This document shows positions 1 through 9,658 of a DNA stretch of 64,000 bases, piece after piece. Under the pieces are notes generated by a model. That model saw nothing but the letters and a program-made list of their open reading frames with translations, was not told where the DNA came from and made no database searches. The stretch is from assembly GCF_030678915.1 (NCBI RefSeq), contig NZ_JAUUTZ010000001.1, forward strand, positions 124,001 through 188,000, given 5' to 3'. Every line of letters begins with the position of its first letter. Position 1 is the stretch's first letter. Made by a program: the position numbers and the translations under genes. The DNA is from Paracoccus wurundjeri. Lineage in GTDB: Bacteria; Pseudomonadota; Alphaproteobacteria; Rhodobacterales; Rhodobacteraceae.

Positions 1-867
1 CGCTCGGCCGGCCATGCCGAACGGGATGCAGAGCGTCTTGCGTCCGAGGCTCGTGAAAATCGCGCGGCACTGTCGGCACGGGCCGAGGCAGCGCGGGATG
101 CAGAGACTACCGCGCGGGCGCGTATTGTCGAGGAAACCGAGGATACGCCCGACGCCTTGCGCGACAAGCTGGCCGACGAGGATACGGATACACCTTCCGC
201 CATGCTCGAAGATCGGATCGCGAAGCTTCGAACCCAGCGCGATGCGCTTGGTGCCGTCAACCTGCGAGCCGATGAAGATAAGCGCGAAATCGAGGCAGAG
301 CGCGATCAGCTGGCCGCCGAAAAGGCGGAACTCGAAGAGGCGATCCGTAAATTGCGTCTTGGGATCAACAGCCTGAATCGGGAAGGGCGCGAACGACTGC
401 TGAATGCGTTCGATACAGTGAACGGGAATTTCTCGACACTGTTTCAAACCTTGTTCGGCGGAGGGGAGGCACGGCTGGTTCTGGTGGAATCAGATGATCC
501 GCTTGAAGCCGGGCTGGAGATCATGTGCCAGCCGCCGGGGAAGAAACTGTCCACGCTCAGCCTGCTTTCGGGCGGAGAGCAGACGCTGACGGCGCTTGCC
601 CTGATCTTTGCCGTGTTTCTTGCCAATCCCGCTCCAATCTGTGTTCTGGACGAAGTGGATGCGCCGCTGGATGACGCCAATGTCAGCCGTTTCTGCGACA
701 TGCTGGACGAGATGACGCAGCGCACCGAAACGCGGTTTCTGATCATCACGCACCATGCGGTCACCATGGCACGGATGGATCGTCTGTTCGGGGTGACCAT
801 GGTCGAGCAGGGGGTTAGTCAGTTGGTCAGCGTGGATCTGAAACGGGCCGAGGCGCTGGTCGCGTAA
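1..867 (+). CDS. smc: Chromosome segregation protein SMC, C-terminal part
   Basis: The frame is open from the first base of the window, so the gene begins upstream; about 288 C-terminal codons are present. SMC is the ATPase of the bacterial condensin complex that compacts and segregates the chromosome. The visible part holds the end of the second coiled-coil arm (Ala/Glu/Arg-rich, about the first 115 residues) followed by the C-terminal half of the ATPase head: the ABC signature LSGGEQ (residues 189-194 of this fragment), the Walker B/D-loop stretch [11 protein letters not shown] and the switch histidine in ITHHAVTM. No ScpA/ScpB genes are visible nearby. Family assignment is secure. Confidence 0.95.
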   Translation, partial: RSAGHAERDAERLASEARENRAALSARAEAARDAETTARARIVEETEDTPDALRDKLADEDTDTPSAMLEDRIAKLRTQRDALGAVNLRADEDKREIEAERDQLAAEKAELEEAIRKLRLGINSLNREGRERLLNAFDTVNGNFSTLFQTLFGGGEARLVLVESDDPLEAGLEIMCQPPGKKLSTLSLLSGGEQTLTALALIFAVFLANPAPICVLDEVDAPLDDANVSRFCDMLDEMTQRTETRFLIITHHAVTMARMDRLFGVTMVEQGVSQLVSVDLKRAEALVA

Positions 868-1074
868 CTCCGATACGATGTCGTCATGCCTCTTTGCGCC
901 CGGGAATCGCGTTTCGAGGCTGTTATTTTTGCATGGCTGTGTTGCAATCGTTGTTTTCCCAGCATTTGCGCGAGATTCGCGGTTGACTTCATGCTTACCG
1001 CGACTAAAAAGCGGGCTTCAACGGATTCTAGGGGTTTGCGTCAAGCGGCTTGCCCCGAAGCAGGAGCTAAGACC

Positions 1075-1242
1075 ATGGCGAAGCCGACGACCATCAAAAT
1101 CCGGCTCAATTCCAGTGCCGGGACCGGTCATTTCTACGTGACCAAGAAGAATGCCCGCACCATGACGGAAAAGATGACCGTCCGGAAATATGATCCGGTT
1201 GTGCGTCAGCATGTCGAATACAAAGAAGGCAAGATCAAGTAA
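1075..1242 (+). CDS. rpmG: 50S ribosomal protein L33 (bL33)
   Basis: A 55-residue basic protein that is a structural component of the large ribosomal subunit. The sequence [18 protein letters not shown] followed by [15 protein letters not shown] matches the bL33 family, and the length is normal for it. The ATG at 1075 is preceded by AGGAG about 8 bases upstream and gives the canonical MAKPT start; the longer in-frame extension to the left has no ribosome binding site. A strong terminator follows directly, so the gene is probably a single transcription unit. The zinc-binding CXXC pairs found in some L33 paralogues are absent, so this is the zinc-independent form. Confidence 0.95.
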   Translation: MAKPTTIKIRLNSSAGTGHFYVTKKNARTMTEKMTVRKYDPVVRQHVEYKEGKIK

Positions 1243-1267
1243 GATCTTCGCCTCGATTGTTTCGTTG

Positions 1268-1299
1268 AAAGGCCGCGCCCTTTGGGCGACGGCCTTTTC
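1268..1299 (+). terminator. Intrinsic terminator of rpmG
   Basis: A GC-rich hairpin (arms AAAGGCCG-CGCCC and GGGCG-CGGCC, small TTT loop) is followed by TTTT. It lies 26 bases after the rpmG stop codon and ends that transcript. Confidence 0.85.
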
Positions 1300-1357
1300 A
1301 TTGATGCTGACGATCATATATGGTTGCTGACTGGCACACGGGATGCAGGAAAGCGGC

Positions 1358-2209
1358 ATGGACACTGGCAACGATATTTTCAACACTTCGCCGGACCCGT
1401 TTGCCGGCCTGATCTCGCGGCCGGATGGAAGTTTGGCGCTGCTTCTGCGCTCGGAAGGGGGCTTTCCCCGCCGCCCTGGCGCGGCGATGGCATTATGGCC
1501 TGACGGGACCCGGATCGGGCGTCTGGGCGCGGGATGCATCGACGCGGATATCGCGGGACATCTTGGTGCGGTCGAGCCGGTGACACGGCTGATCTATGGG
1601 AAAGGCGGCCCGATCGATCTTCCCTTGCCCTGTGGCGGCAGTGTCGAGATTGCCTTGATTCAGCGGCCGGATCCCGAATGGCTGCGACAAATCGCCCATG
1701 CCCGAAAAATTCGGCAGGCCGCTTATTGGAGGATCGGTCTTGCTGAAGGCGAGGTTCAGATGACCGAAGCCGCGGAGACGGGCTTGCATGGCGATGAATT
1801 TGTCCTCAAACTGTATCCCGGCTGTGCCTTGCATATTCATGGCGAGGGCGATGAGGCGACGGCTTTGGCCGCCATGGCACGTGCGATCGGGTTGGACTGC
1901 CATTTGGGTGCAAATTCCGTTACGGCGGATGCACAAACCGCCGTTGTGGCCCTGTTTCATGATCATGACCGGGAATTGACGATCCTGCGCGACGCGCTTG
2001 CCTCTGACGCGTTCTATATCGGTGCGATGGGCTCCCATCGTGCGCAGGTGGCGCGTCTCGCTGGGCTGAGGGATGTCGGGGTAGGGGAAGAAGAACTGGC
2101 AAAGCTTCGTGGACCAATCGGCGTTGTCGCCCCCGCGCGCGAGCCACGCCTGCTGGCCGCATCGGTTCTGACCGAGATATTGTCGCTATATGATCGGGCA
2201 TTCGGTTGA
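1358..2209 (+). CDS. XdhC/CoxI family protein (molybdenum enzyme accessory factor)
   Basis: A 283-residue cytoplasmic protein of the XdhC family, whose members bind molybdenum cofactor and help insert it into xanthine dehydrogenase-type hydroxylases. The N-terminal XdhC domain shows GRLGAGCIDADI and PCGGSVEI; the C-terminal Rossmann-like domain shows VVALFHDHDRELTILRDAL and YIGAMGSHRAQ. The ATG at 1358 has AGGAAAG about 7 bases upstream, so it is preferred over an in-frame ATG 15 bases earlier. The stop overlaps the start of the MobA-like gene, so the two are translationally coupled. No structural dehydrogenase gene is in the window, so the client enzyme is unknown. Confidence 0.85.
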   Translation: MDTGNDIFNTSPDPFAGLISRPDGSLALLLRSEGGFPRRPGAAMALWPDGTRIGRLGAGCIDADIAGHLGAVEPVTRLIYGKGGPIDLPLPCGGSVEIALIQRPDPEWLRQIAHARKIRQAAYWRIGLAEGEVQMTEAAETGLHGDEFVLKLYPGCALHIHGEGDEATALAAMARAIGLDCHLGANSVTADAQTAVVALFHDHDRELTILRDALASDAFYIGAMGSHRAQVARLAGLRDVGVGEEELAKLRGPIGVVAPAREPRLLAASVLTEILSLYDRAFG

Positions 2210-2766
2210 CCCGCACCGGGCTGTTGCTTGCTGCCGGTGCGTCGCGCCGCTTTGGCGCGGATGACAAGCTTCTGGCCGTGCTTCATGATCGTCCGGTGAT
2301 TACTTATGCTGCGGATGCCATGCGGCGGGCGCCACTGGAACGCCGGATTGCTGTGATCACAAATCCTGATCTGCGGCCCTTCCTGTCCGGCTTCGATGTG
2401 GTCGAGATCGCGCCCGGCACCCAATCCGACAGTCTGATCGCCGGGCTGAAAGCGGCGGATGTGCCTGATCGGCTGCTGATCGTCCTGGCTGATATGCCAC
2501 TGGTCACGTCCGAATTGCTGAGGCAGGTCATTGCCCGGGTCAGCGACAGCCAGCCGGCGGCGTGTCATGACGAAGGTCCGCCCATGCCGCCGGCCTGCTT
2601 TCCGAAAAACTGGCTTGCACGGCTTGCCGATGCATCGGGAGACAGGGGGGCGGGGCGGTTCATCCGGGATTTGCCTGCCAGCGCGTTGATTCCGGCGCGC
2701 GGGATGCTTGCGGATATCGACAGCCTCGCCGATCTCGCGCGGCTGGAGGAGCAACCGCGACCATGA
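2206..2766 (+). CDS. MobA-like nucleotidyltransferase (molybdenum cofactor cytidylyl/guanylyltransferase type)
   Basis: A 186-residue NTP-transferase-fold protein. The nucleotide-binding signature LLLAAGASRRFGADDKLL lies at residues 6-23 and the metal-binding motif LADMPLV near residue 100. Members of this MocA/MobA-like group attach CMP or GMP to molybdopterin before insertion into hydroxylases, which fits the XdhC-like partner upstream. The start is a TTG overlapping the upstream stop (TTGA); a later start would remove the nucleotide-binding loop. CTP or GTP specificity cannot be read from the sequence. Confidence 0.8.
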   Translation: MTRTGLLLAAGASRRFGADDKLLAVLHDRPVITYAADAMRRAPLERRIAVITNPDLRPFLSGFDVVEIAPGTQSDSLIAGLKAADVPDRLLIVLADMPLVTSELLRQVIARVSDSQPAACHDEGPPMPPACFPKNWLARLADASGDRGAGRFIRDLPASALIPARGMLADIDSLADLARLEEQPRP

Positions 2767-2947
2767 GAGGCCGGGGCAGCGCGTTTTCTGCGGCATTTCC
2801 CCTTGCCAAACTCGCGCATAGCGTTTATTTGCCGCCACACTTCACAGGCAGAGGAGGGCCCTTGCGGGAGACATCCGCAAAAGGTCCACCGGTTGGAGCA
2901 TATGCTTCGAAACCTTTGCCAAGGCGCAAACCGGAAAGGAATTGGAT

Positions 2948-3745
2948 ATGGCGCTTCCCGAATTTTCGCTGCGTCAGCTTTTGGAAGCTGGCGTTCACTA
3001 CGGTCACCAGACCCAGCGTTGGAACCCCCGCATGGGCGAGTTCATCTATGGTGAACGTAACGGTATCCACATCGTCGATCTGACGCAGACCGTCCCGATG
3101 CTGGACGCGGCTTTGCAGGCGATCCGCGACGTCGTTGCCAAGGGCGGCCGCGTGCTGTTCGTCGGCACCAAGCGTCAGGCGCAGAAATCGATTGCCGAAG
3201 CGGCCGAGAAATCTGCGCAATTCTACATGAACCACCGTTGGCTGGGCGGCACGCTGACCAACTGGAAAACCGTGTCGCAATCGATCAACCGCCTGAAAGC
3301 GATTGATGAGACGATGGCGGGCGGTGCCGAAGGGCTGACCAAGAAAGAACGCCTGGGCCTTGAGCGCGAGCAGGCCAAACTGCAAGCTTCGCTTGGCGGT
3401 ATCCGCGATATGGGCGGCCTGCCGGACATGCTGTTCGTGATCGACGTGAACAAGGAAGACCTCGCCATCGCCGAGGCCCGCAAGCTGGGCATTCCGGTCA
3501 TCGCCGTGGTCGATACCAATTGCTCGCCTGATGGTGTGGATTATATCATTCCGGGCAATGACGACGCGGCCCGGGCGATTGCGCTTTATTGCGATCTGGC
3601 CAGCCGTGCCGCTCTGGACGGGATGTCGGCGCAGATGGGCGCTGCCGGTGTGGATGTCGGCGCATTCGCCGAGGCTCCTGCAGAAGATCTGAGCGAAGAC
3701 GAAGCCGGGACCGCCGCCGCCGAGCAAGCCACGACCGACGCCTGA
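2948..3745 (+). CDS. rpsB: 30S ribosomal protein S2 (uS2)
   Basis: A 265-residue small-subunit ribosomal protein with the uS2 signatures [21 protein letters not shown] at the N terminus, [25 protein letters not shown] and the [25 protein letters not shown] block. The C terminus carries the acidic Ala/Glu-rich extension common in alphaproteobacteria. The ATG at 2948 has AAAGGA 7-8 bases upstream; an in-frame TTG two codons earlier is less likely. The 180-base leader (2767-2947) holds no gene; a weak TTGCCA/TATTTG pair near 2802-2830 could be a promoter. Cotranscribed with tsf, the usual arrangement. Confidence 0.95.
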   Translation: MALPEFSLRQLLEAGVHYGHQTQRWNPRMGEFIYGERNGIHIVDLTQTVPMLDAALQAIRDVVAKGGRVLFVGTKRQAQKSIAEAAEKSAQFYMNHRWLGGTLTNWKTVSQSINRLKAIDETMAGGAEGLTKKERLGLEREQAKLQASLGGIRDMGGLPDMLFVIDVNKEDLAIAEARKLGIPVIAVVDTNCSPDGVDYIIPGNDDAARAIALYCDLASRAALDGMSAQMGAAGVDVGAFAEAPAEDLSEDEAGTAAAEQATTDA

Positions 3746-3788
3746 TTCCGACCGGGCTCGGGATAACTGCATTTTACAGAACTGTCGT

Positions 3789-3811
3789 CAGGCGGGGATA
3801 TGCCCCGCCTG
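3789..3811 (+). terminator. rpsB-tsf intercistronic hairpin (attenuator-like)
   Basis: Perfect 9-bp inverted repeat CAGGCGGGG/CCCCGCCTG with a 5-base loop, between rpsB and tsf. No T-run follows, so it is more likely a partial terminator, RNA-processing or stabilising element than a full stop. Function is inferred. Confidence 0.45.
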
Positions 3812-3835
3812 AGGCGTTGAAAAAAGGAGAAGATC

Positions 3836-4714
3836 ATGGCTATCACAGCCGCGATGGTGAAAGAACTGCGTGAGATCACTGGCGCAGGTATGATGGATGC
3901 CAAAAAGGCACTTACCGAGGTTGACGGCGATATGCAGGCCGCCACCGACTGGCTGCGTACTAAAGGTCTTGCCACGGCGGCCAAAAAATCGGGCCGTGTC
4001 GCTGCCGAAGGTTTGATCGCGGTTGCTGTACGTGATGGCAAGGGTGTTGCTGTCGAGGTGAACTCGGAAACCGATTTCGTTGCGAAAAACGAGGAATTTC
4101 AGAATATGGTCCGCAAGATCGCGGACGCGGCGCTTGATGCCGACGATGTGGAGGCTTTGAAAAAAGCCCAGATCGACGGCAAGCCTGTCTCGGATATTCT
4201 GACCGATGCGATTGCCAAGATCGGTGAAAACATGTCGCTGCGCCGGATGACGGTCGTCGAGGCGCCGAAAGTTGTCACCTATGTCCATAACTCGGTTGCC
4301 CAGGGCATGGGCGCGATCGGTGTGCTGGTCGGTCTGGAAGGGGGCGATGACGAGATCGGCCGTCAGATCGCCATGCATGTTGCCGCGACCTCGCCCGCGT
4401 CGCTGGGGCAGGAGGATCTGGATCCCGCGATGATCGAGCATGAAAAACAGGTGCTGACCGATCAGGCCCGCGAATCCGGTAAGCCCGATGCCGTTATCGA
4501 AAAGATGATCGAGGGCCGGATGAAGAAATTCTTCGAAGAAGTGACGCTTCTTGGTCAGAAATTCGTCATCAATCCGGACCTGACCGTCGAGGCGGCGGCG
4601 AAAGAGGCCGGCGCGCGGATCACCGGTTTTGCCCGTGTTGCTGTCGGTGAAGGCATCGACAAGAAGGAAGAAGATTTCGCAGCCGAGGTCGCCAAGACTT
4701 TGGGCGGCGCCTGA
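3836..4714 (+). CDS. tsf: Elongation factor Ts
   Basis: A 292-residue guanine nucleotide exchange factor for EF-Tu. The N-terminal UBA-like region ([20 protein letters not shown]) and the core signature [13 protein letters not shown] are intact, followed by two EF-TS dimerisation repeats ending in [12 protein letters not shown]. Length is normal. The ATG has AAAAAAGGAG 7 bases upstream. It lies 90 bases after rpsB with a hairpin between, and a strong terminator closes the operon. Confidence 0.96.
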   Translation: MAITAAMVKELREITGAGMMDAKKALTEVDGDMQAATDWLRTKGLATAAKKSGRVAAEGLIAVAVRDGKGVAVEVNSETDFVAKNEEFQNMVRKIADAALDADDVEALKKAQIDGKPVSDILTDAIAKIGENMSLRRMTVVEAPKVVTYVHNSVAQGMGAIGVLVGLEGGDDEIGRQIAMHVAATSPASLGQEDLDPAMIEHEKQVLTDQARESGKPDAVIEKMIEGRMKKFFEEVTLLGQKFVINPDLTVEAAAKEAGARITGFARVAVGEGIDKKEEDFAAEVAKTLGGA

Positions 4715-4738
4715 TCCATTCCCGGCCATCTCTGCATT

Positions 4739-4774
4739 CGGCGCCGTTTCCTGAAATGGCGCCGTTTTTATTTT
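4739..4774 (+). terminator. Intrinsic terminator of rpsB-tsf
   Basis: Stem CGGCGCC...TT/AA...GGCGCCG followed by TTTTTATTTT, 25 bases after the tsf stop. Confidence 0.9.
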
Positions 4775-4997
4775 CGAGTGATGACATGTTGTTACATTGC
4801 CACGCTGACATGGATTCAGCCCCTGACGGGAAGCCTGCGATACGCGCCGGTTTGGGTGCATATTGAGCCCCGTTTGCCGGAAGGATCGTCGTCGGGAAAA
4901 ATCTTTTTTCCGCAAATCCCGTTGCAAACTGGATCTGTGACCTGAAAATATGGCAAGCAGGTCTGGCTTTTCAAAACTTTATGAGTGCGCTGCTGGT

Positions 4998-5582
4998 ATG
5001 CCTTTCATCATTGCAATTGACGGACCCGCCGCTTCGGGAAAGGGCACGATCGCCCGTGCGTTGGCCGAACATTACGGTTTTTATCATCTTGATACCGGAT
5101 TGCTGTATCGGGCCACCGGAGCCAAAGGCGGTGATCCGGTAGAGGCCGCACGAACTCTGACACCTGCGGATCTTGAACGTGACGGTCTGCGCAGTTCGGA
5201 AGCTGGGCAGATCGCAAGCCGCATTGCCATCATTCCCGAAGTCCGTTCGGCGCTGGTCGAGTTTCAACGCCGTTTTGCCGCGCAGGAGCCGGGTGCGGTA
5301 CTGGATGGGCGCGATATCGGCACGGTGATTTGTCCAGATGCGCCGGTAAAACTGTATGTCGTTGCCTCGAATGAGGTGAGGGCACAGCGCCGCGCGGCGG
5401 AACTGGGTGCGGATCCGGCGCAAATGCTGTCTGAATTGCGGGAACGTGACCGGCGCGACCGGGAACGTGATACGGCGCCGATGCGTCCGGCGGATGATGC
5501 GCGGATCATCGATACCAGCAATATCTCGATCGATGAGGCGATTGCGGCAGCGATCGGTATCGTGGACCATTGTCGCAGTTGA
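4998..5582 (+). CDS. cmk: Cytidylate kinase
   Basis: A 194-residue nucleoside monophosphate kinase that phosphorylates CMP and dCMP. The P-loop GPAASGKGT is at residues 8-16 of the chosen start, followed by LDTGLLYRA, the [13 protein letters not shown] motif and the [11 protein letters not shown] lid region, all typical of Cmk. The ATG at 4998 ([13 protein letters not shown]) fits the family N terminus; an ORF extension to 4950 adds unrelated residues. No clear Shine-Dalgarno precedes it. A weak TTGCAA-N17-AAAATA promoter-like pair lies at 4922-4950. The 283-base gap after tsf otherwise holds nothing recognisable. Confidence 0.92.
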   Translation: MPFIIAIDGPAASGKGTIARALAEHYGFYHLDTGLLYRATGAKGGDPVEAARTLTPADLERDGLRSSEAGQIASRIAIIPEVRSALVEFQRRFAAQEPGAVLDGRDIGTVICPDAPVKLYVVASNEVRAQRRAAELGADPAQMLSELRERDRRDRERDTAPMRPADDARIIDTSNISIDEAIAAAIGIVDHCRS

Positions 5583-5733
5583 CATTATCCGGGCACCTTT
5601 CGCCAGATGCCGTTGCGGTTCTCGACACCCGCTCACTGACGGAAAAATATTATCTGCTGATCGCTGCCGAATATCGCCGTTACCCTCTTTCCCCTTCCAA
5701 AGGAACCTGCTATTTGCCCCGGCATAATAAAAG

Positions 5734-5809
5734 GCCGGTGTAGCTCAGCTGGTAGAGCACGTCATTCGTAATGATGGGGTCGGGGGTTCGAGTCCCTTCA
5801 CCGGCACCA
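5734..5809 (+). tRNA. tRNA-Thr (anticodon CGU)
   Basis: Complete cloverleaf with encoded CCA: acceptor GCCGGTG/CACCGGC, D arm GCTC...GAGC, anticodon stem CGTCA/TGATG with loop TTCGTAA (anticodon CGT), T arm with GTTCGAGTC, discriminator A, then CCA. It reads ACG codons. It stands alone between cmk and the ABC-F gene. The gaps 5583-5733 and 5810-6037 show no further genes. Confidence 0.97.
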
Positions 5810-6037
5810 TGAAATTTCCGCGATTTCCGTAGATACGGGATAAGCAGGAAATTCTGGTTCCAGCCTTTCAACGATAGCATGAGACCGATTGCGCGTTATT
5901 CCCGCATCAGGGGAAAGGCTGCCTGAAATAGAGGATGGCAGGAAGCCGTCGGCAGGAAGGCTCCGGACCGCATTCATCTGCACCTCATCGCTGTCCGCCC
6001 ATTGACGCGAGGCACGGCTTGGGCCATGCCGCGAACC

Positions 6038-7891
6038 ATGCTACGTATCGACGACATATCCTTTTCCATTCAGGGCCGCCCGCTTTTCGAAAGCGCGTCG
6101 GTCAGTATTCCCGAAGGTCACAAGATCGGTCTTGTCGGTCCCAATGGGGCAGGAAAGACGACGCTGTTCCGGCTGATCCGCGGCGAGCTGGCGCTTGATG
6201 GGGGTGAGATCACATTGCCAAGCCGCGCCCGTATCGGCGGCGTGGCGCAAGAAGCTCCGGGCACCGACCGTTCGGTACTGGAGACGGTATTGGCCGAGGA
6301 TAAGGAACGCGCGGCCCTGATGGCGGAAAGCGAGACCGCTACAGATGCGCATCGGATCGCCGAGATCCAGACGCGGCTGGCTGATATCGATGCATGGTCG
6401 GCCGAGGCGCGCGCGGCTTCGATCCTTGACGGGTTGGGATTCGGCAATGCCGATCAGGCGCGCCCGACCAGCGATTTCTCGGGCGGCTGGCGGATGCGGG
6501 TGGCGCTTGCGGGGGTGCTGTTTTCGCAACCCGATCTGTTGCTTCTGGACGAGCCGACCAACTATCTGGATCTTGAAGGTGCGCTATGGCTCGAAACCTA
6601 TCTGGCCCGCTACCCGCACACGGTGATCATCATCAGCCATGACCGGGAATTGCTGAACCGGGCGGTCGGACATATCCTGCATGTCGAAAACCGCAAGCTG
6701 ACGCTTTACACCGGCGGCTATGACGGTTTTGCCAAGCTGCGGGCAGAGAAGCGGGCGCTTCAGGCTGCAGAGGCGAGGAAACAGGCGGATCGCCGGGCAC
6801 ATTTGCAAAGTTTCGTGGACCGTTTCCGCGCCAAGGCGACCAAGGCCCGTCAGGCGCAGGCCCGCATCAAGATGCTGGCCAGGATGGTGCCGATCACCGC
6901 GCCGGAAGAAGCGAAATTCCACCGTTTCAGCTTTCCCCAGCCCGAGGAATTGTCGCCGCCCATTATCGCGATGGAGGATGTCGCGGTCGGTTATGGCGAC
7001 CGGGCGGTGTTGCGACGGCTGAATCTACGGATCGATCAAGATGACCGGATCGCGCTGTTGGGCCGGAACGGGCAGGGAAAATCCACGCTGTCCAAGCTGT
7101 TGGCCGAACGGCTGACCGTGATGGAGGGCCGGATCACCCGCGCGACGAAATTGCGGGTGGGTTACTTTGCGCAGCATCAGGTCGATGAATTGTCGCTGAA
7201 TGAAACTCCGCTGGATCATGTGCGACGACTCCGCCCGGACGAAGCGCCGTCAAGGCTGCGTGCGCGGCTGGCCGGATTCGGGCTGATGGAGGCGCAGGCG
7301 GAAACCCGGGTCGGGCAATTGTCCGGTGGCCAGAAGGCGCGGCTTTCCTTGCTGATCGCCACGATCGATGCGCCGCATCTGCTTGTGCTGGACGAACCGA
7401 CTAACCACCTTGATATTGAAAGCCGCGAGGCACTGTCCGAGGCATTGAATGATTATACCGGGGCGGTTGTGCTGGTCAGTCACGACATGCATCTTCTGGG
7501 GCTGGTCGCGGATCGGTTGTGGCTGGTGAATGAAGGACAGGTCACGGGTTATGAAGGTGATCTGGAAGATTATCGCCGATTCCTGCTGAACGGAGATCAG
7601 CCGTCCAGGCCCAAGCCGCCCGAGCCAGTGAAACCCGTCGCCAAACGCCCGGCCCGCGATGAATTGCAATCCGTCAAAGCCGAGGTTCGACGCGCCGAAG
7701 AACGGGTGCAGAAGCTGGCCGACATGCTGAAGAAGCTGGATCTGAAACTGGCCGATCCCGAGATTTACCGGGATGCCGTGGAGGCCGAGAAATGGGGCCG
7801 GAAACATGCTGAAGCAAAAGATGCCATGCGGCGGGCGGAAGATATCTGGATGAACGCACTGGAAAATCTTGAACTTGCGCAGAAGTCCTGA
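6038..7891 (+). CDS. ABC-F family ATPase (YheS/Uup-like)
   Basis: A 617-residue soluble protein with two ATP-binding cassettes and no membrane segments; ABC-F proteins act on the ribosome during translation. Cassette 1: GPNGAGKTT, FSGGWRMRVALA, LLLDEPTNYLDLE. A charged linker (about residues 240-300) is followed by cassette 2: GRNGQGKST, LSGGQKARLSL, LVLDEPTNHLDIE. The C-terminal 90 residues form a Lys/Glu-rich coiled coil as in YheS-type members. The start is uncertain: ATG 6038 gives the family-like MLRIDDISFSI; ATG 6026 and TTG 6002 are in frame. No feature marks it as an antibiotic-resistance ABC-F. Confidence 0.88.
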   Translation: MLRIDDISFSIQGRPLFESASVSIPEGHKIGLVGPNGAGKTTLFRLIRGELALDGGEITLPSRARIGGVAQEAPGTDRSVLETVLAEDKERAALMAESETATDAHRIAEIQTRLADIDAWSAEARAASILDGLGFGNADQARPTSDFSGGWRMRVALAGVLFSQPDLLLLDEPTNYLDLEGALWLETYLARYPHTVIIISHDRELLNRAVGHILHVENRKLTLYTGGYDGFAKLRAEKRALQAAEARKQADRRAHLQSFVDRFRAKATKARQAQARIKMLARMVPITAPEEAKFHRFSFPQPEELSPPIIAMEDVAVGYGDRAVLRRLNLRIDQDDRIALLGRNGQGKSTLSKLLAERLTVMEGRITRATKLRVGYFAQHQVDELSLNETPLDHVRRLRPDEAPSRLRARLAGFGLMEAQAETRVGQLSGGQKARLSLLIATIDAPHLLVLDEPTNHLDIESREALSEALNDYTGAVVLVSHDMHLLGLVADRLWLVNEGQVTGYEGDLEDYRRFLLNGDQPSRPKPPEPVKPVAKRPARDELQSVKAEVRRAEERVQKLADMLKKLDLKLADPEIYRDAVEAEKWGRKHAEAKDAMRRAEDIWMNALENLELAQKS

Positions 7892-8019
7892 GGACTGTTG
7901 CGGAATTGTGCAGGCACGATTTCCTGACCGCGATCTGGACGATGTTTTCTTGCGCGGCGAAGTGATTCTCCGCTAAGTGATGACAGCACAGCCTTTGAAC
8001 CTTGGGTCCGGACAGTCTC

Positions 8020-8742
8020 ATGAAATGTTTTCTAGTTGCAGTAATTTTGACCTCCGCCGTCACGACGGCGGCGTATTCGCAGGAAGTATCGGCTGATCTT
8101 GGGCTTGGCGTGCAGGCCAAACCGACCTATCCCGGCGCAGATGATTCCTCTATCGCGCCGTGGTTCATCTGGCGCAATGTCAGCTTTGGGGCCGATGACG
8201 GCAGTAAAGACGGATTCTCTCTTCAACCCTCGTTTTCGCTGGTCGGAGATCGCGAAACTTCGGACGATGCGGCGCTTGAAGGGTTGGATGAAATCGAACG
8301 GGCCTATGAAGTGGGTGCCCGCCTTAACTATGTAAACGGGCCGGTGACGGCCTATGCCTCGATGCGCAGGGGCTTCAAAGGGCATGAAGGCCTGACAGGT
8401 GAAGTCGGGATGGATTACCGCACGGTTCTGAGTGATCGGGTTTCCTTGTGGTCCGGTGTCGAACTGGGCTTCGCCAACTCGAAATACACCAACACCTATT
8501 TCGGTGTGACGCCGGATGAGGCAAGCCGCAGCCAATATTCCGCATATGATGCGGGCGGCGGGCTGACCTCTGCTGCGATCAAGTTCCAGGCGGCCTATGC
8601 CGTCAATGACAAGACCGCCCTGCTGGGCGAAGTGTCCTATGGCAAGCTGCTTGGTGATGCCGCCGATTCGCCGATCGTGCAGGAAGAATGGCAACCCTCG
8701 CTGAAACTCGGCGTGGTGCGCCGCTTCTCCTTCGGCTTCTGA
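8020..8742 (+). CDS. MipA/OmpV family outer membrane protein
   Basis: A 240-residue exported beta-barrel protein. Residues 1-20 form a signal peptide (MKCFLVAVILTSAVTTAAYSQ, cleavage after the small residues). The mature part has alternating short hydrophobic strands, the GVQAKPTYPGADD motif typical of MipA/OmpV barrels, and a C-terminal aromatic residue (RRFSFGF) as expected for outer membrane insertion. Family members have been linked to envelope scaffolding or resistance to cationic compounds; the role here is unknown. The gene stands alone, with a 128-base upstream gap. Confidence 0.78.
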   Translation: MKCFLVAVILTSAVTTAAYSQEVSADLGLGVQAKPTYPGADDSSIAPWFIWRNVSFGADDGSKDGFSLQPSFSLVGDRETSDDAALEGLDEIERAYEVGARLNYVNGPVTAYASMRRGFKGHEGLTGEVGMDYRTVLSDRVSLWSGVELGFANSKYTNTYFGVTPDEASRSQYSAYDAGGGLTSAAIKFQAAYAVNDKTALLGEVSYGKLLGDAADSPIVQEEWQPSLKLGVVRRFSFGF

Positions 8743-8770
8743 TCGTTACACATACCTGTTCGCGCTGGGT

Positions 8771-9364
8771 TCACATCGCTTCTTCATACAGGTCGAAATC
8801 GCTTTGGCGCATTTCCCGAAGATGGCTGCGTAATTCCGTTGGAAGCTCCAGATGTGCCCGAGGAGAGACGTTGATCTTTTCAAGCACATCAAGATCAATC
8901 CGCAGCCTGTCAGTCAGGAAGTCCTGCAAGGCTTCCTGACTTTCGTATTTGAACAGGTAATCAACCTTGTAGCCAAGATCCGGGGCGGTCACCATCTGGC
9001 TTTGCCGCCCGATTTTTGCATAGCCAGGCTGTTCTTCGGCAAGATATCCTTCAATGAATTTGGTGAAGCTTACATCCCGGGTGGATTCCGGCTGTCCGGA
9101 AAATTGTGGAAGTAACCGATAGCGATACCAGCTTCCCAACCAGTCAAGCGGTTCCCGGATAACGGCCAGGGTCTCGATGGGTGCCGGGCCGTCCGGGATC
9201 AGTTTGCGGAACCGGTTATTGAACATGCGGATGCCCATATGTTTCAGGCCCGGCGGGTGGCGGAATACGATTGCGGCCTGATCGGCCAATGCTGCCTGAT
9301 AGGCATGTGTACCTGTCTTGGGTACGGCCAGGAATGCCAGGCCGAATTTCCAGAACACCATCAT
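8771..9364 (-). CDS. Sulfotransferase-like protein
   Basis: A 197-residue protein resembling small sulfotransferases. The 5'-phosphosulfate loop is FLAVPKTGTHAYQ (residues 9-21) and the 3'-phosphate motif is IREPLDWLGSWYRYR. Enzymes of this fold move a sulfuryl group from PAPS to a carbohydrate or other acceptor; the substrate cannot be deduced, and this subgroup is sometimes mis-annotated as a kinase. The ATG at 9364 has AGGAG 9 bases upstream, so an upstream extension is discarded. It converges on the MipA-like gene. The 294-base gap 9365-9658 shows no gene. Confidence 0.65.
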   Translation of the reverse strand: MMVFWKFGLAFLAVPKTGTHAYQAALADQAAIVFRHPPGLKHMGIRMFNNRFRKLIPDGPAPIETLAVIREPLDWLGSWYRYRLLPQFSGQPESTRDVSFTKFIEGYLAEEQPGYAKIGRQSQMVTAPDLGYKVDYLFKYESQEALQDFLTDRLRIDLDVLEKINVSPRAHLELPTELRSHLREMRQSDFDLYEEAM

Positions 9365-9658
9365 TACTGTTTCTCCTGATCGTTTTCTGCAATCTTGGGC
9401 TTGCGGCCGTAAGCCGGATGTAACGCCACAGGATTCGCTTTTCGTCACGAGCGACGCGATGCACAGTTAAATCTGACGGAACTTTTGGTAAAGACGTCAG
9501 CTTGTACTTAAATGCATCATCCGGAAATCTGGTCGGTGGGGCAGTCAGTCGCGTTCTGGAAGACTACCGAAAGCGTGAAATGACATCGGATCGATGAATG
9601 ATGTAGTCTGCGCCATGTGGCCGGTTTGACGGCATGAACAAGGTGAAACGAGGCAGAG

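Noticed and set aside
2825..3772. Long minus-strand ORF opposite rpsB
   Set aside because: Antisense shadow of a highly conserved ribosomal protein gene; no family features.
6038..7891. ABC-F gene as an antibiotic-resistance determinant
   Set aside because: It is flanked by housekeeping genes and has a YheS-like C-terminal coil; nothing points to resistance.
8771..9364. Kinase annotation for the small minus-strand gene
   Set aside because: No kinase motif; PKTGT and the RxP...SWY motifs fit sulfotransferases.
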